NCBI RefSeq assembly: GCF_021730615.1 | Contig: NZ_JAJLMN010000001.1 | Location: 62,001-126,000, forward strand | Direction of reading: 5' to 3' | Source of the DNA: Lichenibacterium dinghuense | GTDB lineage: Bacteria > Pseudomonadota > Alphaproteobacteria > Rhizobiales > Beijerinckiaceae | DNA length: 64,000 nucleotides | Shown: positions 16,143 through 25,123 of the stretch, piece after piece | How the letters are laid out: each line of letters opens with the position of its first letter | How positions within the stretch are numbered: the stretch's first letter is position 1 | Made by a program: the position numbers and the translations under genes | Notes under the pieces: model-generated | Seen by the model: only the letters and a program-made list of their open reading frames with translations | Databases searched by the model: none | Told to the model about the DNA's origin: nothing

Positions 16143-17318
16143 ATGTCCGGGACGGTGGCGAGGGGCGAGGCCGCCCCGAACGGCGCGGAGGTCGTGGTGG
16201 TGGGCGGGGGCGTCAGCGGGCTCAGCGCCGCCTGGTGGCTGGCCCGCTCCGGCGTCGACGTGCTGGTGCTCGACAAGGGCGTGGTCGGCTGGGAGGCGTC
16301 GGGCCGCAACGGCGGCGGCTGCTCGCACTACCAGAGCCCGCTGTTCCTCGAAGAGCAGCGGCTGTGGCCGCAGATGGACGCCCTGCTGGGCTACCCGACC
16401 GAGCACCGGCCCGAGCGCATCATCCTGGCCGTGACGGAAGGGCAATGGGAGGGCTACCGCCGCATCGCCGCGATCATCCGCGCGCAGGGCTTCGCGGTCG
16501 ACGAGCTCGACCCCGCGGCGGCCCGCGAGGCGGTGCCGCTGGCGGGCGGCAACGCCGTCGGGGCCATCCACGTCCGCACCGGCGGCCACGCCAACCCGCA
16601 GCGCACCGTGCAGGCCTACGCCTGGGCGCTGCAGGACCTCGGCGGCCGCATCCTCCAGCACACGCCGGCGGTTCGCGTCGTCCTGCGCGGCGGGCGCGTC
16701 GCGGGGGTCGAGACGGCGGCGGGCGTGATCGGCTGCGACCACCTGGTCGTGGCGGCCGGCCCGCAGGCCGAGGCGCTGCTCGCGCCCGCCGGCGTGCGGC
16801 TGCCGCTCGCCGCGGCCCGCGCCGAGATGATCGTCACCGAGCCCCTGCCCCCCATGCGGGTCGGCGGCACGGACGGCAACGGCCTCTACGGACGGCAGAC
16901 GCTGCGCGGCAACCTCGCCTACGGGGGCGGCCCGCACGAGTGGCTGGCGACCGAGGCCGCGGGCCCGCGCGCCCGGCCGGGCTCGCCGCTGCTCGCCAAC
17001 CTGTCGCGGCGCCTGGCCGAGCTGTTCCCGAAGGCCGCGCACGCCCGCGTGATCCGCTCCTGGGCCGGCATCGTCGAGAACACGCCCGACGGCCGACCCG
17101 TCATCGACCGCCCGGCCGATCCCGGCAACCTTACGGTCTGCACCATGTCGGGCGTGGGCTTCGGCCTGTCGCCGGCCAGCGGCCACGCGGTGCGCGACCT
17201 CGTGCTCGACGGGCGCTGCTCCTTCGCCGAGATCGGCAAGCTCGGCCTCGACCGCTTCAACGACCTGCCGCTCGACTGGCGCGAGCGCCAGGGCTGGTTC
17301 ACGCCGGCGGCGGCGTGA
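16143..17318 (+). CDS. FAD-dependent amine/amino-acid oxidase (HcnC/DadA/SoxB type)
   Basis: A 391-residue DAO-family flavoprotein. The dinucleotide-binding GGGVSGLSAAWWLA loop is at the N-terminus, followed by a SGRNGGGCSHY active-site strand near residue 57, and a C-terminal SGVGFGLSPASGHAVRDL segment typical of glycine/D-amino-acid oxidases and the beta subunits of opine and sarcosine oxidases. Nine bases separate it from the HcnB-like gene, so the two likely form one heteromeric dehydrogenase oxidising a C-N bond. Confidence 0.85.
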   Translation: MSGTVARGEAAPNGAEVVVVGGGVSGLSAAWWLARSGVDVLVLDKGVVGWEASGRNGGGCSHYQSPLFLEEQRLWPQMDALLGYPTEHRPERIILAVTEGQWEGYRRIAAIIRAQGFAVDELDPAAAREAVPLAGGNAVGAIHVRTGGHANPQRTVQAYAWALQDLGGRILQHTPAVRVVLRGGRVAGVETAAGVIGCDHLVVAAGPQAEALLAPAGVRLPLAAARAEMIVTEPLPPMRVGGTDGNGLYGRQTLRGNLAYGGGPHEWLATEAAGPRARPGSPLLANLSRRLAELFPKAAHARVIRSWAGIVENTPDGRPVIDRPADPGNLTVCTMSGVGFGLSPASGHAVRDLVLDGRCSFAEIGKLGLDRFNDLPLDWRERQGWFTPAAA

Positions 17319-17379
17319 CGAGCCCGTCTCCCGAATGGGGGAGGGCGACACCCCCGCGACGTCGAACCAGGACCCTCCC

Positions 17380-18513
17380 ATGACACACGCCTCCCCGCCC
17401 CGCGTCCTCGTCGTCGGCTCGGGCATCGCCGGCCTGTCGACCGCCTGGGCGCTCGTGCGCCGCGGCTTCGCGGTCGAGGTGTTCGAGCAGGGACAGGTGC
17501 CCAACGCCAAGGCCTCGTCCTACGACGAGCACCGCATCACCCGGCACGCCTACGGCACCTTCGACGGCTACGCCCGGCTGATGCCGGACGCCTTCCGGGT
17601 CTACGAAGACCTGTGGGCCGACCTCGGTGCACGACACTTCGAGCCGCTGCCCCTCGTGGTGCTGAAGCGCGAGGACGTGCCCTGGTACGCGGCCAGCCGC
17701 GCCTCCATGGACGAGCTCGACGTCGCCCACCGCGACATCCCGCTCGGCGAGGTCGCGTCCCGCTATCCGATGCTGGAGCCGGGCGGGCTCACCGGCGCCT
17801 ACGAGGCCGAGGGCGCGGGCGTGCTGTTCCCCATCCGCATCCTCACCGACCTGGTGGTGCACCTCGCCTCCCGCGGCGTGCGCTTCCACGCCGGCGCCCG
17901 CGTCGACGCCGTCGACCCCGAGGCCGCGACCGTGCGGGTCGGCGCCCGCACCCACGCCGGCGACGCCGTCGTGGTGGCGGCCGGCGCCTGGGTCGATCGG
18001 CTGGTGCCGCGGCTCAGGGGCGTCGCCGTGCCGTCGCGCCAGGCCGTGGCCTTCGTGGCGCCCCCGCCCGACCTCGCCGAGGCGTGGCGGCGCGCGCCGG
18101 TGTTCATCGACCTCGGGCTGGAGTCCGGCACTTACACGCTGCCGCCGCGCCCCGGCACGCGGCTCAAGGTCGGAGACCACGAGTTCACCCGGCGCGGCGA
18201 CCCGGACGGCGACCGCCTCGCCACCGACGCGGACGTGGAGCGCCTGTTCCGCGCCGCCGCGCTCTCCTACCGCGACTTCGACCGCTACACGGTGCTGGAG
18301 CGCAAGGCCTGCTTCTACACCGTCACCGAGGACGAGAGCTTCATCGCGGAGGCGATCGGCGCGCGCGGTTACGTGCTCAGCGCCTGTTCGGGCCACGGCT
18401 TCAAGCTCGGCGCGCTGATGGGCGAGGGCGTGGCCCGCGTCATCGCCGGCGAGCGTCCGCGCGACGAGCTGCCCCATTGGGCAGCGGGGCGCGATCGGCG
18501 CGCCGCCGCCTGA
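17380..18513 (+). CDS. Monomeric sarcosine oxidase-like flavoprotein with covalent-FAD cysteine
   Basis: A 377-residue flavoprotein resembling monomeric sarcosine oxidase and N-methyltryptophan oxidase (SolA). The FAD loop VVGSGIAGLSTAWAL lies near the start. Cys311 in KACFYTVTEDESF matches the cysteine that carries 8-alpha-S-cysteinyl FAD in this family, and SGHGFKLG near the C-terminus is the second family motif. Such enzymes oxidise secondary N-methyl amines to the free amine plus formaldehyde and H2O2. It begins 61 bases after the previous gene and ends the operon. The substrate is inferred to be an N-methylated amino-acid-like compound. Confidence 0.86.
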   Translation: MTHASPPRVLVVGSGIAGLSTAWALVRRGFAVEVFEQGQVPNAKASSYDEHRITRHAYGTFDGYARLMPDAFRVYEDLWADLGARHFEPLPLVVLKREDVPWYAASRASMDELDVAHRDIPLGEVASRYPMLEPGGLTGAYEAEGAGVLFPIRILTDLVVHLASRGVRFHAGARVDAVDPEAATVRVGARTHAGDAVVVAAGAWVDRLVPRLRGVAVPSRQAVAFVAPPPDLAEAWRRAPVFIDLGLESGTYTLPPRPGTRLKVGDHEFTRRGDPDGDRLATDADVERLFRAAALSYRDFDRYTVLERKACFYTVTEDESFIAEAIGARGYVLSACSGHGFKLGALMGEGVARVIAGERPRDELPHWAAGRDRRAAA

Positions 18514-18519
18514 GAGCCC

Positions 18520-20376
18520 TCACCTGTAGCCGGCCGCCTGCAGCTCGAACAGCGCGGCGTAGCGGCCGCCCCGCGCCAGCAGCTCGGCGTGCGAGCCGCT
18601 CTCGGCGACGCGGCCCTCCTCCAGCACCAGGATGCGGTCCGCCATCCGCACCGTCGAGAAGCGGTGCGAGATGATCAGGCAGGCGCGCCCGAGGCTGAGG
18701 TCGCGGAAGCGCCGGAACACCTCGTATTCGGCGCGGGCGTCGAGGGCCGCGGTCGGCTCGTCGAGCACCAGCACGGCCCCATCGCGCATGTAGGCGCGGG
18801 CGATGGCGACCTTCTGCCATTCGCCGCCCGACAGCTCGACGCCGTCCTTGAAGCGGCGGCCGAGCGGCTGCTCGTAGCCCTGCGGCAGGCGCGCCACCAC
18901 GCGGTCCGCCAGCGCGCGCTCGGCCGCGTCGACGACCCGCTCGCGCTCGCCGGAGGCCGAGATCAGCCCGACCTCGATGTTCTCGGCCGCCGTGAAGGAA
19001 TAGCGCACGAAGTCCTGGAGGATCAGCGCGATCCGGGTCCTGAGGTCGTCGAGCGCGAAGCGGCGCAGGTCGATGCCGTCGACGGTGATGCGCCCTTCCG
19101 TGGGGTCGTAGAGGCGCGACAGCAGCTTCACGATCGTGGTCTTGCCGGCGCCGTTCTCGCCCACCAGCGCCACCACCTCGGCCGGCCCGATCGCGAGGTC
19201 GAGGCCCCGCACGGCCCAGCGCTCGCTCTCGGGATAGCGGAAGCCGACGTTCTCGAAGCGGATGCCGCTGCGGATCGGCGACGGGAACGGCACGGGGTCG
19301 GGCGGCGAGGCGACGAGCGGCGCGATGTCGAGGAACGAGAACAGGTCGTCGAGGTAGGCGGCCTGCGAGGCGAGCTGCGACAGGCCGAGCAGCAATCCCT
19401 CCAGCAGCGAGCGCAGCCGCAGCAGCGAGCCGGCCAGGAAGCCGAGGTCGCCGATCGTCACCTGCCCGTCGAGCGCCCGCCACAGGATCACGGCGTAGCC
19501 GGCGTAGTAGGACAGCGCGCTGACCGTCGCGAAGAGCCCGCCCCACAGCGCGCGGCGCAGGCCGAGCCGGCGCGTGTCCCCGTACATCAGCTCCGACAGG
19601 GCGGCGAAGCGGGACGCGAGGAAGCCTTCGAGGCCGAACAGCTTGACCTCCTTGGCGGTCTCGACGCTGGCGCCGAGGTAGCGCAGGTAGTCGACCTGGC
19701 GCCGCTCCGGCGTCCGCCAGAAGTTCAAGCGGTAGCCCTCGCGGTTGAAGTGGAGCTCGCCGTAGGCGGCCGGCACCAGCGCCACCGCCAGCAGCACCAG
19801 CAGCCAGGGCGCGTAGGCGGCGAAGCCCGCCGCCAGGGCCGCGACCGTCACCACGTCCTGCGCCTGCCCGAACACGAGGGCGAGCACGGACGAGCGGCCC
19901 GTCACCTGCCGTCGAGCGCGGTCGAGCCGGTCCTGCTGGTCTGAGGACTCGAACTGCTCGAGGTCGAGCGTCGCGGCGTGGCGCATCAGCGCCAGGCTGG
20001 CGTTGTCGCTGTAGCGCTGGGCCAGGAGGTCGCCGACGAGCGACGACGCGCGGCCGAGCAGGTCGGACAGGATTCCGAGCGCCGCCTCGGCGAGGACCAG
20101 CAGCCCGACGTGGGTGAGGCGGCCCGCCGCGATCCAGTCGCCGAGGGACGGGCCGGGGTGCGGCAGCCGCGCCTCGGCCACCACGGCGTCGAGGATCAGC
20201 TTGCCGACGTAGAGGGCCGCGGTCGGGAGCAGCGCGCGGACGAGCCGCAGCGCCACGGTGAGCAGCGCCAGGGCCGGGCTCGCGCGCCACACGAGGCCGA
20301 ACAGGCGCGGCAGGTTGCGCAGCGTGCCGAGCCGGTCGCGGATCGCGGGCAGCAGCCCTGTCGAGTCAGATGTCAT
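18520..20376 (-). CDS. ABC exporter with fused membrane and ATPase domains
   Basis: A 618-residue half-transporter: residues about 1-350 are a six-helix transmembrane domain, and the rest is an ATPase. Walker A GENGAGKTT is near 403-411, the signature LSGGEWQK near 513, Walker B VLVLDEPT near 534 and the H-loop histidine in ISHR near 567. It would work as a homodimeric or heterodimeric inner-membrane exporter. The signature carries GE-W, seen in one ABC exporter branch that includes peptide exporters, but the substrate is unknown. The gene ends six bases from the sarcosine oxidase-like gene, convergently, so it is not in that operon. Confidence 0.9.
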   Translation of the reverse strand: MTSDSTGLLPAIRDRLGTLRNLPRLFGLVWRASPALALLTVALRLVRALLPTAALYVGKLILDAVVAEARLPHPGPSLGDWIAAGRLTHVGLLVLAEAALGILSDLLGRASSLVGDLLAQRYSDNASLALMRHAATLDLEQFESSDQQDRLDRARRQVTGRSSVLALVFGQAQDVVTVAALAAGFAAYAPWLLVLLAVALVPAAYGELHFNREGYRLNFWRTPERRQVDYLRYLGASVETAKEVKLFGLEGFLASRFAALSELMYGDTRRLGLRRALWGGLFATVSALSYYAGYAVILWRALDGQVTIGDLGFLAGSLLRLRSLLEGLLLGLSQLASQAAYLDDLFSFLDIAPLVASPPDPVPFPSPIRSGIRFENVGFRYPESERWAVRGLDLAIGPAEVVALVGENGAGKTTIVKLLSRLYDPTEGRITVDGIDLRRFALDDLRTRIALILQDFVRYSFTAAENIEVGLISASGERERVVDAAERALADRVVARLPQGYEQPLGRRFKDGVELSGGEWQKVAIARAYMRDGAVLVLDEPTAALDARAEYEVFRRFRDLSLGRACLIISHRFSTVRMADRILVLEEGRVAESGSHAELLARGGRYAALFELQAAGYR

Positions 20377-20873
20377 GCGGCCGTATAGCGAATTCTCCGA
20401 CCCGTCCCGAATGCGGTTCGAGGAAGCGGAGAGCACGGTGCGGCGGCGTCGGGCGCCGACGCGGGATTCCACGCCCGTCCCGCTCGTCTCCGAGGGCGTG
20501 GAACGGTCTCATCGCAGGCCGACGCGGATCCGTCGCGCCGGCACCGCCGGAGACGCCTTCGATGACCGGCATCGAGTCCAGCCCCGGCGACGGCGGTCAG
20601 AACACGCGGTGTCGCGGCAGCATGAACGATGACAGGGGCATCCATCCCGAGAGCACTGCAGACCTGCGCCATGTCGGGATTCTTCTCCGCCGACGATCCG
20701 CCGGCCGACATCGACGGCGCGCTTGCGGCGCCGTTCGACCGAGCCGTCCAGGTCGCCCACCTCGTGAAGCAGCGCCGTCTCGACCGAGAAGTTGACTCCC
20801 GTGAAAGTTGTAAGAGTTCAGCAACGACTCAGGCGACAGTCTGGCGGCCTGTCCGAGAGCACACGCCGCCGCG
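20377..20873. other. Gap without a recognisable gene (497 bases)
   Basis: This lies between the divergent ABC exporter and Tad genes and should contain both promoters. A TTGACT at 20792-20797 is a plausible -35 element for the Tad operon, but its -10 partner 17 bases on is poor. Small open frames here have no recognisable family or ribosome-binding site. Confidence 0.45.
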
Positions 20874-21482
20874 ATGCAGAGTTCCGCCGCCCCTCCCCGT
20901 CCCTTTCCCCTGCCGCGATTCCTCGGTGACGCGAGCGGCGCGACGGCGGTCGAGTTCGGCCTCGTCTCCATCCCGTTCTTCGCCCTGCTCGGCGCGATCC
21001 TGCAGATCGCCTTCATGACCTGGGCCCAGGAGAACCTGGACTTCACGTTCCAGAAGGCGGCCCGCAGCGTCTTCACCGGCCAGTTCCAGACGGATCCCGC
21101 CAACAGCGGCGCGACGACGACGACGCTGCTGCAGGCGATCCACGACCAGATGTGCGGCCCGTCCTCGTCCAACGGCAAGTCGACGGTCTACAACTGCGCG
21201 GGTGCGAAGGTCGACCTGAAGATCGGGACGAACTTCGCGAACACAACCTTCCAAGCCCCCGTCAACCCGAACACGAGGGCCTGGGCGACGGGCTTTGGGA
21301 CCAACTACACCTGCGCGGCACCGGGCGCGATCGTGATCGCAACGGCGGCCGTCGAGTTTCCGCTGTTCTTCCGGCTGTGGGATCTCGGCCTGTCGTCCTT
21401 CTCGGACGGCGGAGTGCTCCTTCAGTCGACGGCCGTGTTCCGCACGGAGCCGTACCGCACGTCCGGGGCCAGCCCGTGCTGA
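20874..21482 (+). CDS. TadE-like pilus assembly protein
   Basis: A 202-residue single-span protein of the TadE family, pseudopilin-like components of the Tad (tight adherence) secretion machinery. The family signature GATAVEFGL begins the hydrophobic helix, with the conserved glutamate at Glu27 and a membrane segment to about residue 50. The rest is a Ser/Thr/Asn-rich extracytoplasmic domain with paired cysteines. No ribosome-binding site is obvious before the ATG. It heads a three-gene overlapping operon. The core Tad machinery (tadA ATPase, tadBC, cpa genes, flp pilin) is absent from this window. Confidence 0.82.
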   Translation: MQSSAAPPRPFPLPRFLGDASGATAVEFGLVSIPFFALLGAILQIAFMTWAQENLDFTFQKAARSVFTGQFQTDPANSGATTTTLLQAIHDQMCGPSSSNGKSTVYNCAGAKVDLKIGTNFANTTFQAPVNPNTRAWATGFGTNYTCAAPGAIVIATAAVEFPLFFRLWDLGLSSFSDGGVLLQSTAVFRTEPYRTSGASPC

Positions 21483-22135
21483 CCGGGCCATTCCGCGCGG
21501 CGAGCCGCCGCCTCCGCGCCATCGCGGCGCGGTTCGCCCGAGCGCGCAACGCCACGTCGGCGATCGAGTTCGCGGCGATCCTGCCCCTCGTCCTCGTCCT
21601 CTGGGGCGGCATGGCGGAGACGAGCCACGCCATCGGGGTCTGGCGCAAGATGACCCTGCTGGCCCGCACGGTGGCGGACCTGACGGCGCAGGGCGACACC
21701 GTCGATCCGATGGCGCCGGCGACGATGGCCGACATCCTGGCGGCTTCGACTGCCGTCCTGCGCCCCCTGTCGGGGTCGAGCGCCAAGATCGTCGTCAGCT
21801 CCCTGGGTGTCTACGCGACGAACCTCGTCAACCCCAAGGTCTGTTCGAGCAGCGCCTCCAGCAACACCACGGCGCGCAGCACCGGCGTCGCCACCGACCT
21901 GCTGATCCCGACGGTCTTCGCGGTGGCGGGCGACCGCTACCTCCTCGCCGAGGTCAGCATGTCCTACGCGCCGATGATCGGCGGCTCGGTGATCAAGATC
22001 CTCGGCTGGGCCGGCGGGACCATCCCGATCAAGGCGAGCTTCGCCTGGCCCGTGCGCAACGGCACCGTCCACAACTCGACCAGCACGCCCGCCTCGCCCG
22101 AAGTCACCATGCCGAACGGGGCTTTCTGCTCATGA
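21476..22135 (+). CDS. Second TadE/TadF-like protein
   Basis: A 219-residue single-span protein with a basic N-terminus, then TSAIEFAAILPLVLVLW with the conserved TadE-type glutamate at Glu31, and an extracytoplasmic part. The most likely start is a GTG at 21476 that overlaps the end of the upstream gene; the frame continues further left only as shadow. Its stop overlaps the next start (ATGA at 22132-22135). Together with the flanking genes it forms the TadE-TadF-TadG set, inferred to sit in the envelope. Confidence 0.78.
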   Translation: MLTGPFRAASRRLRAIAARFARARNATSAIEFAAILPLVLVLWGGMAETSHAIGVWRKMTLLARTVADLTAQGDTVDPMAPATMADILAASTAVLRPLSGSSAKIVVSSLGVYATNLVNPKVCSSSASSNTTARSTGVATDLLIPTVFAVAGDRYLLAEVSMSYAPMIGGSVIKILGWAGGTIPIKASFAWPVRNGTVHNSTSTPASPEVTMPNGAFCS

Positions 22136-24060
22136 CCGACCCGCGGATCTCCCGGCTCACCTCGCTGTCGTCGCGCTTCCGCGCCGCGCCCGGCGGCAAC
22201 GTCGCGATCATCTTCGCCCTGTCGAGCCTCCCGCTGCTGGCCTTCACGGGGGCCGCGATCGACTACGGCCTGGCGACCCGTCTGCAGAGCAAGCTGCAGG
22301 CGGCGAACGACGCCACCGCCCTGATGCTGTGCCAGACCGCGTCCAACACCGATCCTTCTGCGCTGTACACGCAGGCACAGGCCATCCTGGCCGGCTACAT
22401 GGCCCCCGCCGCGCCGCGGGTGGACAGCCCGCTCGGCTACATCGCGCCGAGCACCGGCGTCGCCCGGCAGATCACGGTGACGAGCCACATCAACTCTGGG
22501 ACCTATCTTTCGCGCTACACCAAGGTGACCTCGCCGGTGGTCTCGGCGACGTCGCAATGCGCGACGCCGGTGCCGAAGACCTTCGAAATCGCGCTGGTGC
22601 TCGACAACACGGGCTCGATGGGCGAGTCGAGCAACGGCCAGTCCAAGCTCACGGCCCTGAAATCCGCCGCCAAGAACTTCGTCGAATACGTCTACAACAA
22701 CGGCGCGTTCTCAGACCAGACCAAGATCGCCATCGTCCCCTTCTCGGGCGCGGTCGCGGTCAAGGACCCGAAATCAGCGACAGACTACACCGCCAAGAAC
22801 GCGAACTGGATCGACTGGACGGGACAATCCGCGTATCATTGGAAGAACATCAACAAGAACCTCGCCGTCGCGTCGGGGCTGCCGACCCGCAACGACATCT
22901 TCACCTACCTGAGCTCCGTGAACCCGTCGACCTCAGTAGGCTACCCCTACTACGACTGGAACTGGGGTGGATGCTTCGAGACGCCGCCCTATCCCCAGAA
23001 CGTCCAGGACGTCGCCCCGGACCCCAAGAATCCCGACTCGCTCTATCAACAATATTTCGCGCCTGACGAACCCGGACCGGGCACCCCCGTGCAGGGCAAC
23101 AACGGGGGCGCATCGACCTACAAGGACACGAACAACGGCCCGAGCAACTCCGTCTGGAACGACTACCTGCCCGACACCACCTGCCAGAACCAGAGTTCGA
23201 CGGCATACCGCGACGTGGAAAGCCGGGGCTGCAAGTACAAGTCCGCGACCCAGAACAACATCGCGACGAGGAACTCCACCCCGATCGGCCTCCCCACGGG
23301 GGAAACGGGCGACCTCGGGCAGAACGGGCCGAACTGGGGCTGCGCCAGCGCGCCGATGCAGCGGCTCCTCCCGCTCCGCACGGGCACCAACAAGGCCACC
23401 CTGGAGAACCTGATCTCCGTCATGACGGCGCGCGGGTCGACCAACATCCACGAGGGCTTCATGTGGGGGTGGCGCGCGCTCTCGCCCTTCAGCGTCTTCC
23501 AGGACGGCGCCAGCTACAACACCGCTTCGACGCCGGCGGCCTCGGCCGTGACCAAGGTGCTCATCCTCATGACGGACGGCATGGACGACTGGCTCAACCT
23601 CCTGTCCAACTCGTCCAGCACGGGCAACGGGGCGATGTACAACGCGCTGGGCTACCCGACGAACTCCGCCGTGAACGCGCCGAGCACGTCGACCGATCCC
23701 GCGGGCACGTCGCCCAACCCGCGCCTGCAATCCAACCACCAGACGCCGCAGATCGAACAGGGCACCAACAACATCTGGGACCCGTCCTCGTCCTCGGGCA
23801 GAAGCGCGATCGACGGCCTCTTCGCCGAGGCCTGCACGAACGCCAAAGCCTCACCGAGTCCGAACGACCCCCCGAAGCTGTCGATCTACACGATCGCCTT
23901 CAGCATCCCGGGCGACCCCATCGATCAGACCGGGCAGAACCTGCTCAAGACCTGTGCCTCGTCGGCCGGTCAGTATTTCCTCGCCAACGACTCGAACGGC
24001 CTCATCTCGGCCTTCAGCAAGATCGCCAACAGCATCGGCGCGCTACGGATCAGCCAATGA
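22132..24060 (+). CDS. TadG-like protein with split VWA domain
   Basis: A 642-residue protein. Residues about 22-45 form a membrane helix after a GGNVAIIFAL motif (Flp/TadG N-terminal type). A von Willebrand A domain starts near 150 with the metal-site motif DNTGS at Asp158; the second strand, LILMTDGMDD with Asp482, is found more than 300 residues later. Between them is a long Asn/Ser/Thr/Pro/Gly-rich insert with several cysteines. TadG-type proteins are thought to anchor or regulate the pilus at the envelope. Codon and residue use in the insert differs from the alanine- and arginine-rich neighbours. Confidence 0.83.
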   Translation: MTDPRISRLTSLSSRFRAAPGGNVAIIFALSSLPLLAFTGAAIDYGLATRLQSKLQAANDATALMLCQTASNTDPSALYTQAQAILAGYMAPAAPRVDSPLGYIAPSTGVARQITVTSHINSGTYLSRYTKVTSPVVSATSQCATPVPKTFEIALVLDNTGSMGESSNGQSKLTALKSAAKNFVEYVYNNGAFSDQTKIAIVPFSGAVAVKDPKSATDYTAKNANWIDWTGQSAYHWKNINKNLAVASGLPTRNDIFTYLSSVNPSTSVGYPYYDWNWGGCFETPPYPQNVQDVAPDPKNPDSLYQQYFAPDEPGPGTPVQGNNGGASTYKDTNNGPSNSVWNDYLPDTTCQNQSSTAYRDVESRGCKYKSATQNNIATRNSTPIGLPTGETGDLGQNGPNWGCASAPMQRLLPLRTGTNKATLENLISVMTARGSTNIHEGFMWGWRALSPFSVFQDGASYNTASTPAASAVTKVLILMTDGMDDWLNLLSNSSSTGNGAMYNALGYPTNSAVNAPSTSTDPAGTSPNPRLQSNHQTPQIEQGTNNIWDPSSSSGRSAIDGLFAEACTNAKASPSPNDPPKLSIYTIAFSIPGDPIDQTGQNLLKTCASSAGQYFLANDSNGLISAFSKIANSIGALRISQ

Positions 24061-24167
24061 ACCGCGCCGCGCAGGAGCGGCTGGTCCCCGGCGGATGACC
24101 GCTTCCGATCTCGTCGACGCGGAACCACGGCGGCCGGCGTCGCCGCCGTGAGCCTCCGCGGCGGAGC

Positions 24168-25112
24168 TCAGCCGCGCCGGCTCGGCGCGCTCCAGTCCAT
24201 CACCGGGCCGAGCGGCACGATGCCGGTCGGGTTGATGGCGCGGTGGCTGCCGTAATAGTGGCCCTTGATGTGATCGAAGTCGACCGTTTCGGCCACGCCC
24301 GGCCGTTGGTACAGGTGCCGCGCGTAGTCCCACAGCGCCGGAAAGTCGACGAGGCGGCGCAGGTTGCACTTGAAGTGACCGTGATACACGGCGTCGAACC
24401 GCACCAGCGTCGTGAACAGCCGCCAGTCGGCCTCCGTCGCCGCGTCGCCGCAGAGGTAGGTCCGGTCCGACAGCCGTTCCTCCAGCCAGTCCATCGTGTC
24501 GAACAGCGGCCCGACGGCGGCCTCGTAGGCGGCCTGTGCCGTGGCGAAGCCGGCGCGGTACACGCCGCTGTTCAGCGTCGCGTAGACGCGCTCGTTGACG
24601 GCGTCGATCTCGGCCCGCAACGCCTCGGGGTAGAAGTCGCCCGGCGCCGCGCCCACCGCATCGAAGGCGGTGTTGAAGATGCGGATGACCTCGGACGACT
24701 CGTTGTTGACGATCGTGCCGGCCTCGCGGTCCCACAGCACCGGCACGGTCACCCGGCCCGTGTAGCGCGGGTCGGCGCGGTGGTAGACCTCGTGGAGGAG
24801 GCGCGCCCCGTCCGGGTCCGGCACGACGCCGGGGCCGGGCGCGAAGGTCCAGCCGTCCTCGCGCATCAGCCAGTGGACCACGGACAGGCCGACGATACCC
24901 TCCAGCCCCTTCAGGCGCCGGACGATCAGCGCGCGATGCGCCCAGGGACAGGCGAGCGAGACGTAGAGGTGGTAACGGCCGGCCGCGGGCGGGTGCGGGC
25001 CCCCCGCCTCGACCGTGCCGCGGAAGCGCGTCGGCGGCCGCTCGAAGCGCCCGTCCTTCGCGTGGGCGAGGTCCTCGTCGCTGCGCCAGGCGCCGTCCAC
25101 CATCTCGCCCAT
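24168..25112 (-). CDS. Glutathione S-transferase omega-like (glutathionyl-hydroquinone reductase type)
   Basis: A 314-residue protein of the Xi-class GST group (YqjG/ECM4), cytoplasmic enzymes that reduce glutathionyl-hydroquinones using a catalytic cysteine. Cys55 lies in LACPWAHR, the hallmark motif. NNESSEVIRIFN is the glutathione-binding segment, and the alpha-helical C-terminal domain follows. Length fits the family. The ATG (25110-25112) has GAGGGAG upstream. It begins 11 bases after the cobT stop, so it probably ends the cobalt-chelatase transcript, though no functional link is known. Confidence 0.9.
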   Translation of the reverse strand: MGEMVDGAWRSDEDLAHAKDGRFERPPTRFRGTVEAGGPHPPAAGRYHLYVSLACPWAHRALIVRRLKGLEGIVGLSVVHWLMREDGWTFAPGPGVVPDPDGARLLHEVYHRADPRYTGRVTVPVLWDREAGTIVNNESSEVIRIFNTAFDAVGAAPGDFYPEALRAEIDAVNERVYATLNSGVYRAGFATAQAAYEAAVGPLFDTMDWLEERLSDRTYLCGDAATEADWRLFTTLVRFDAVYHGHFKCNLRRLVDFPALWDYARHLYQRPGVAETVDFDHIKGHYYGSHRAINPTGIVPLGPVMDWSAPSRRG

Positions 25113-25123
25113 GGCCCGCTCCC

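Noticed and set aside
14835-17510. An 891-codon minus-strand open frame opposite the flavoprotein genes
   Set aside because: Three recognised flavoprotein motifs lie on the plus strand. The antisense product has no family features and a shadow composition.
18520-20376. ABC exporter as a member of the Rieske operon
   Set aside because: It is on the opposite strand and converges with the operon's last gene, so it is not cotranscribed.
20597-21178. Minus-strand 193-codon frame across the Tad promoter region
   Set aside because: No ribosome-binding site or recognisable domain, and it overlaps the TadE-like gene in antisense.
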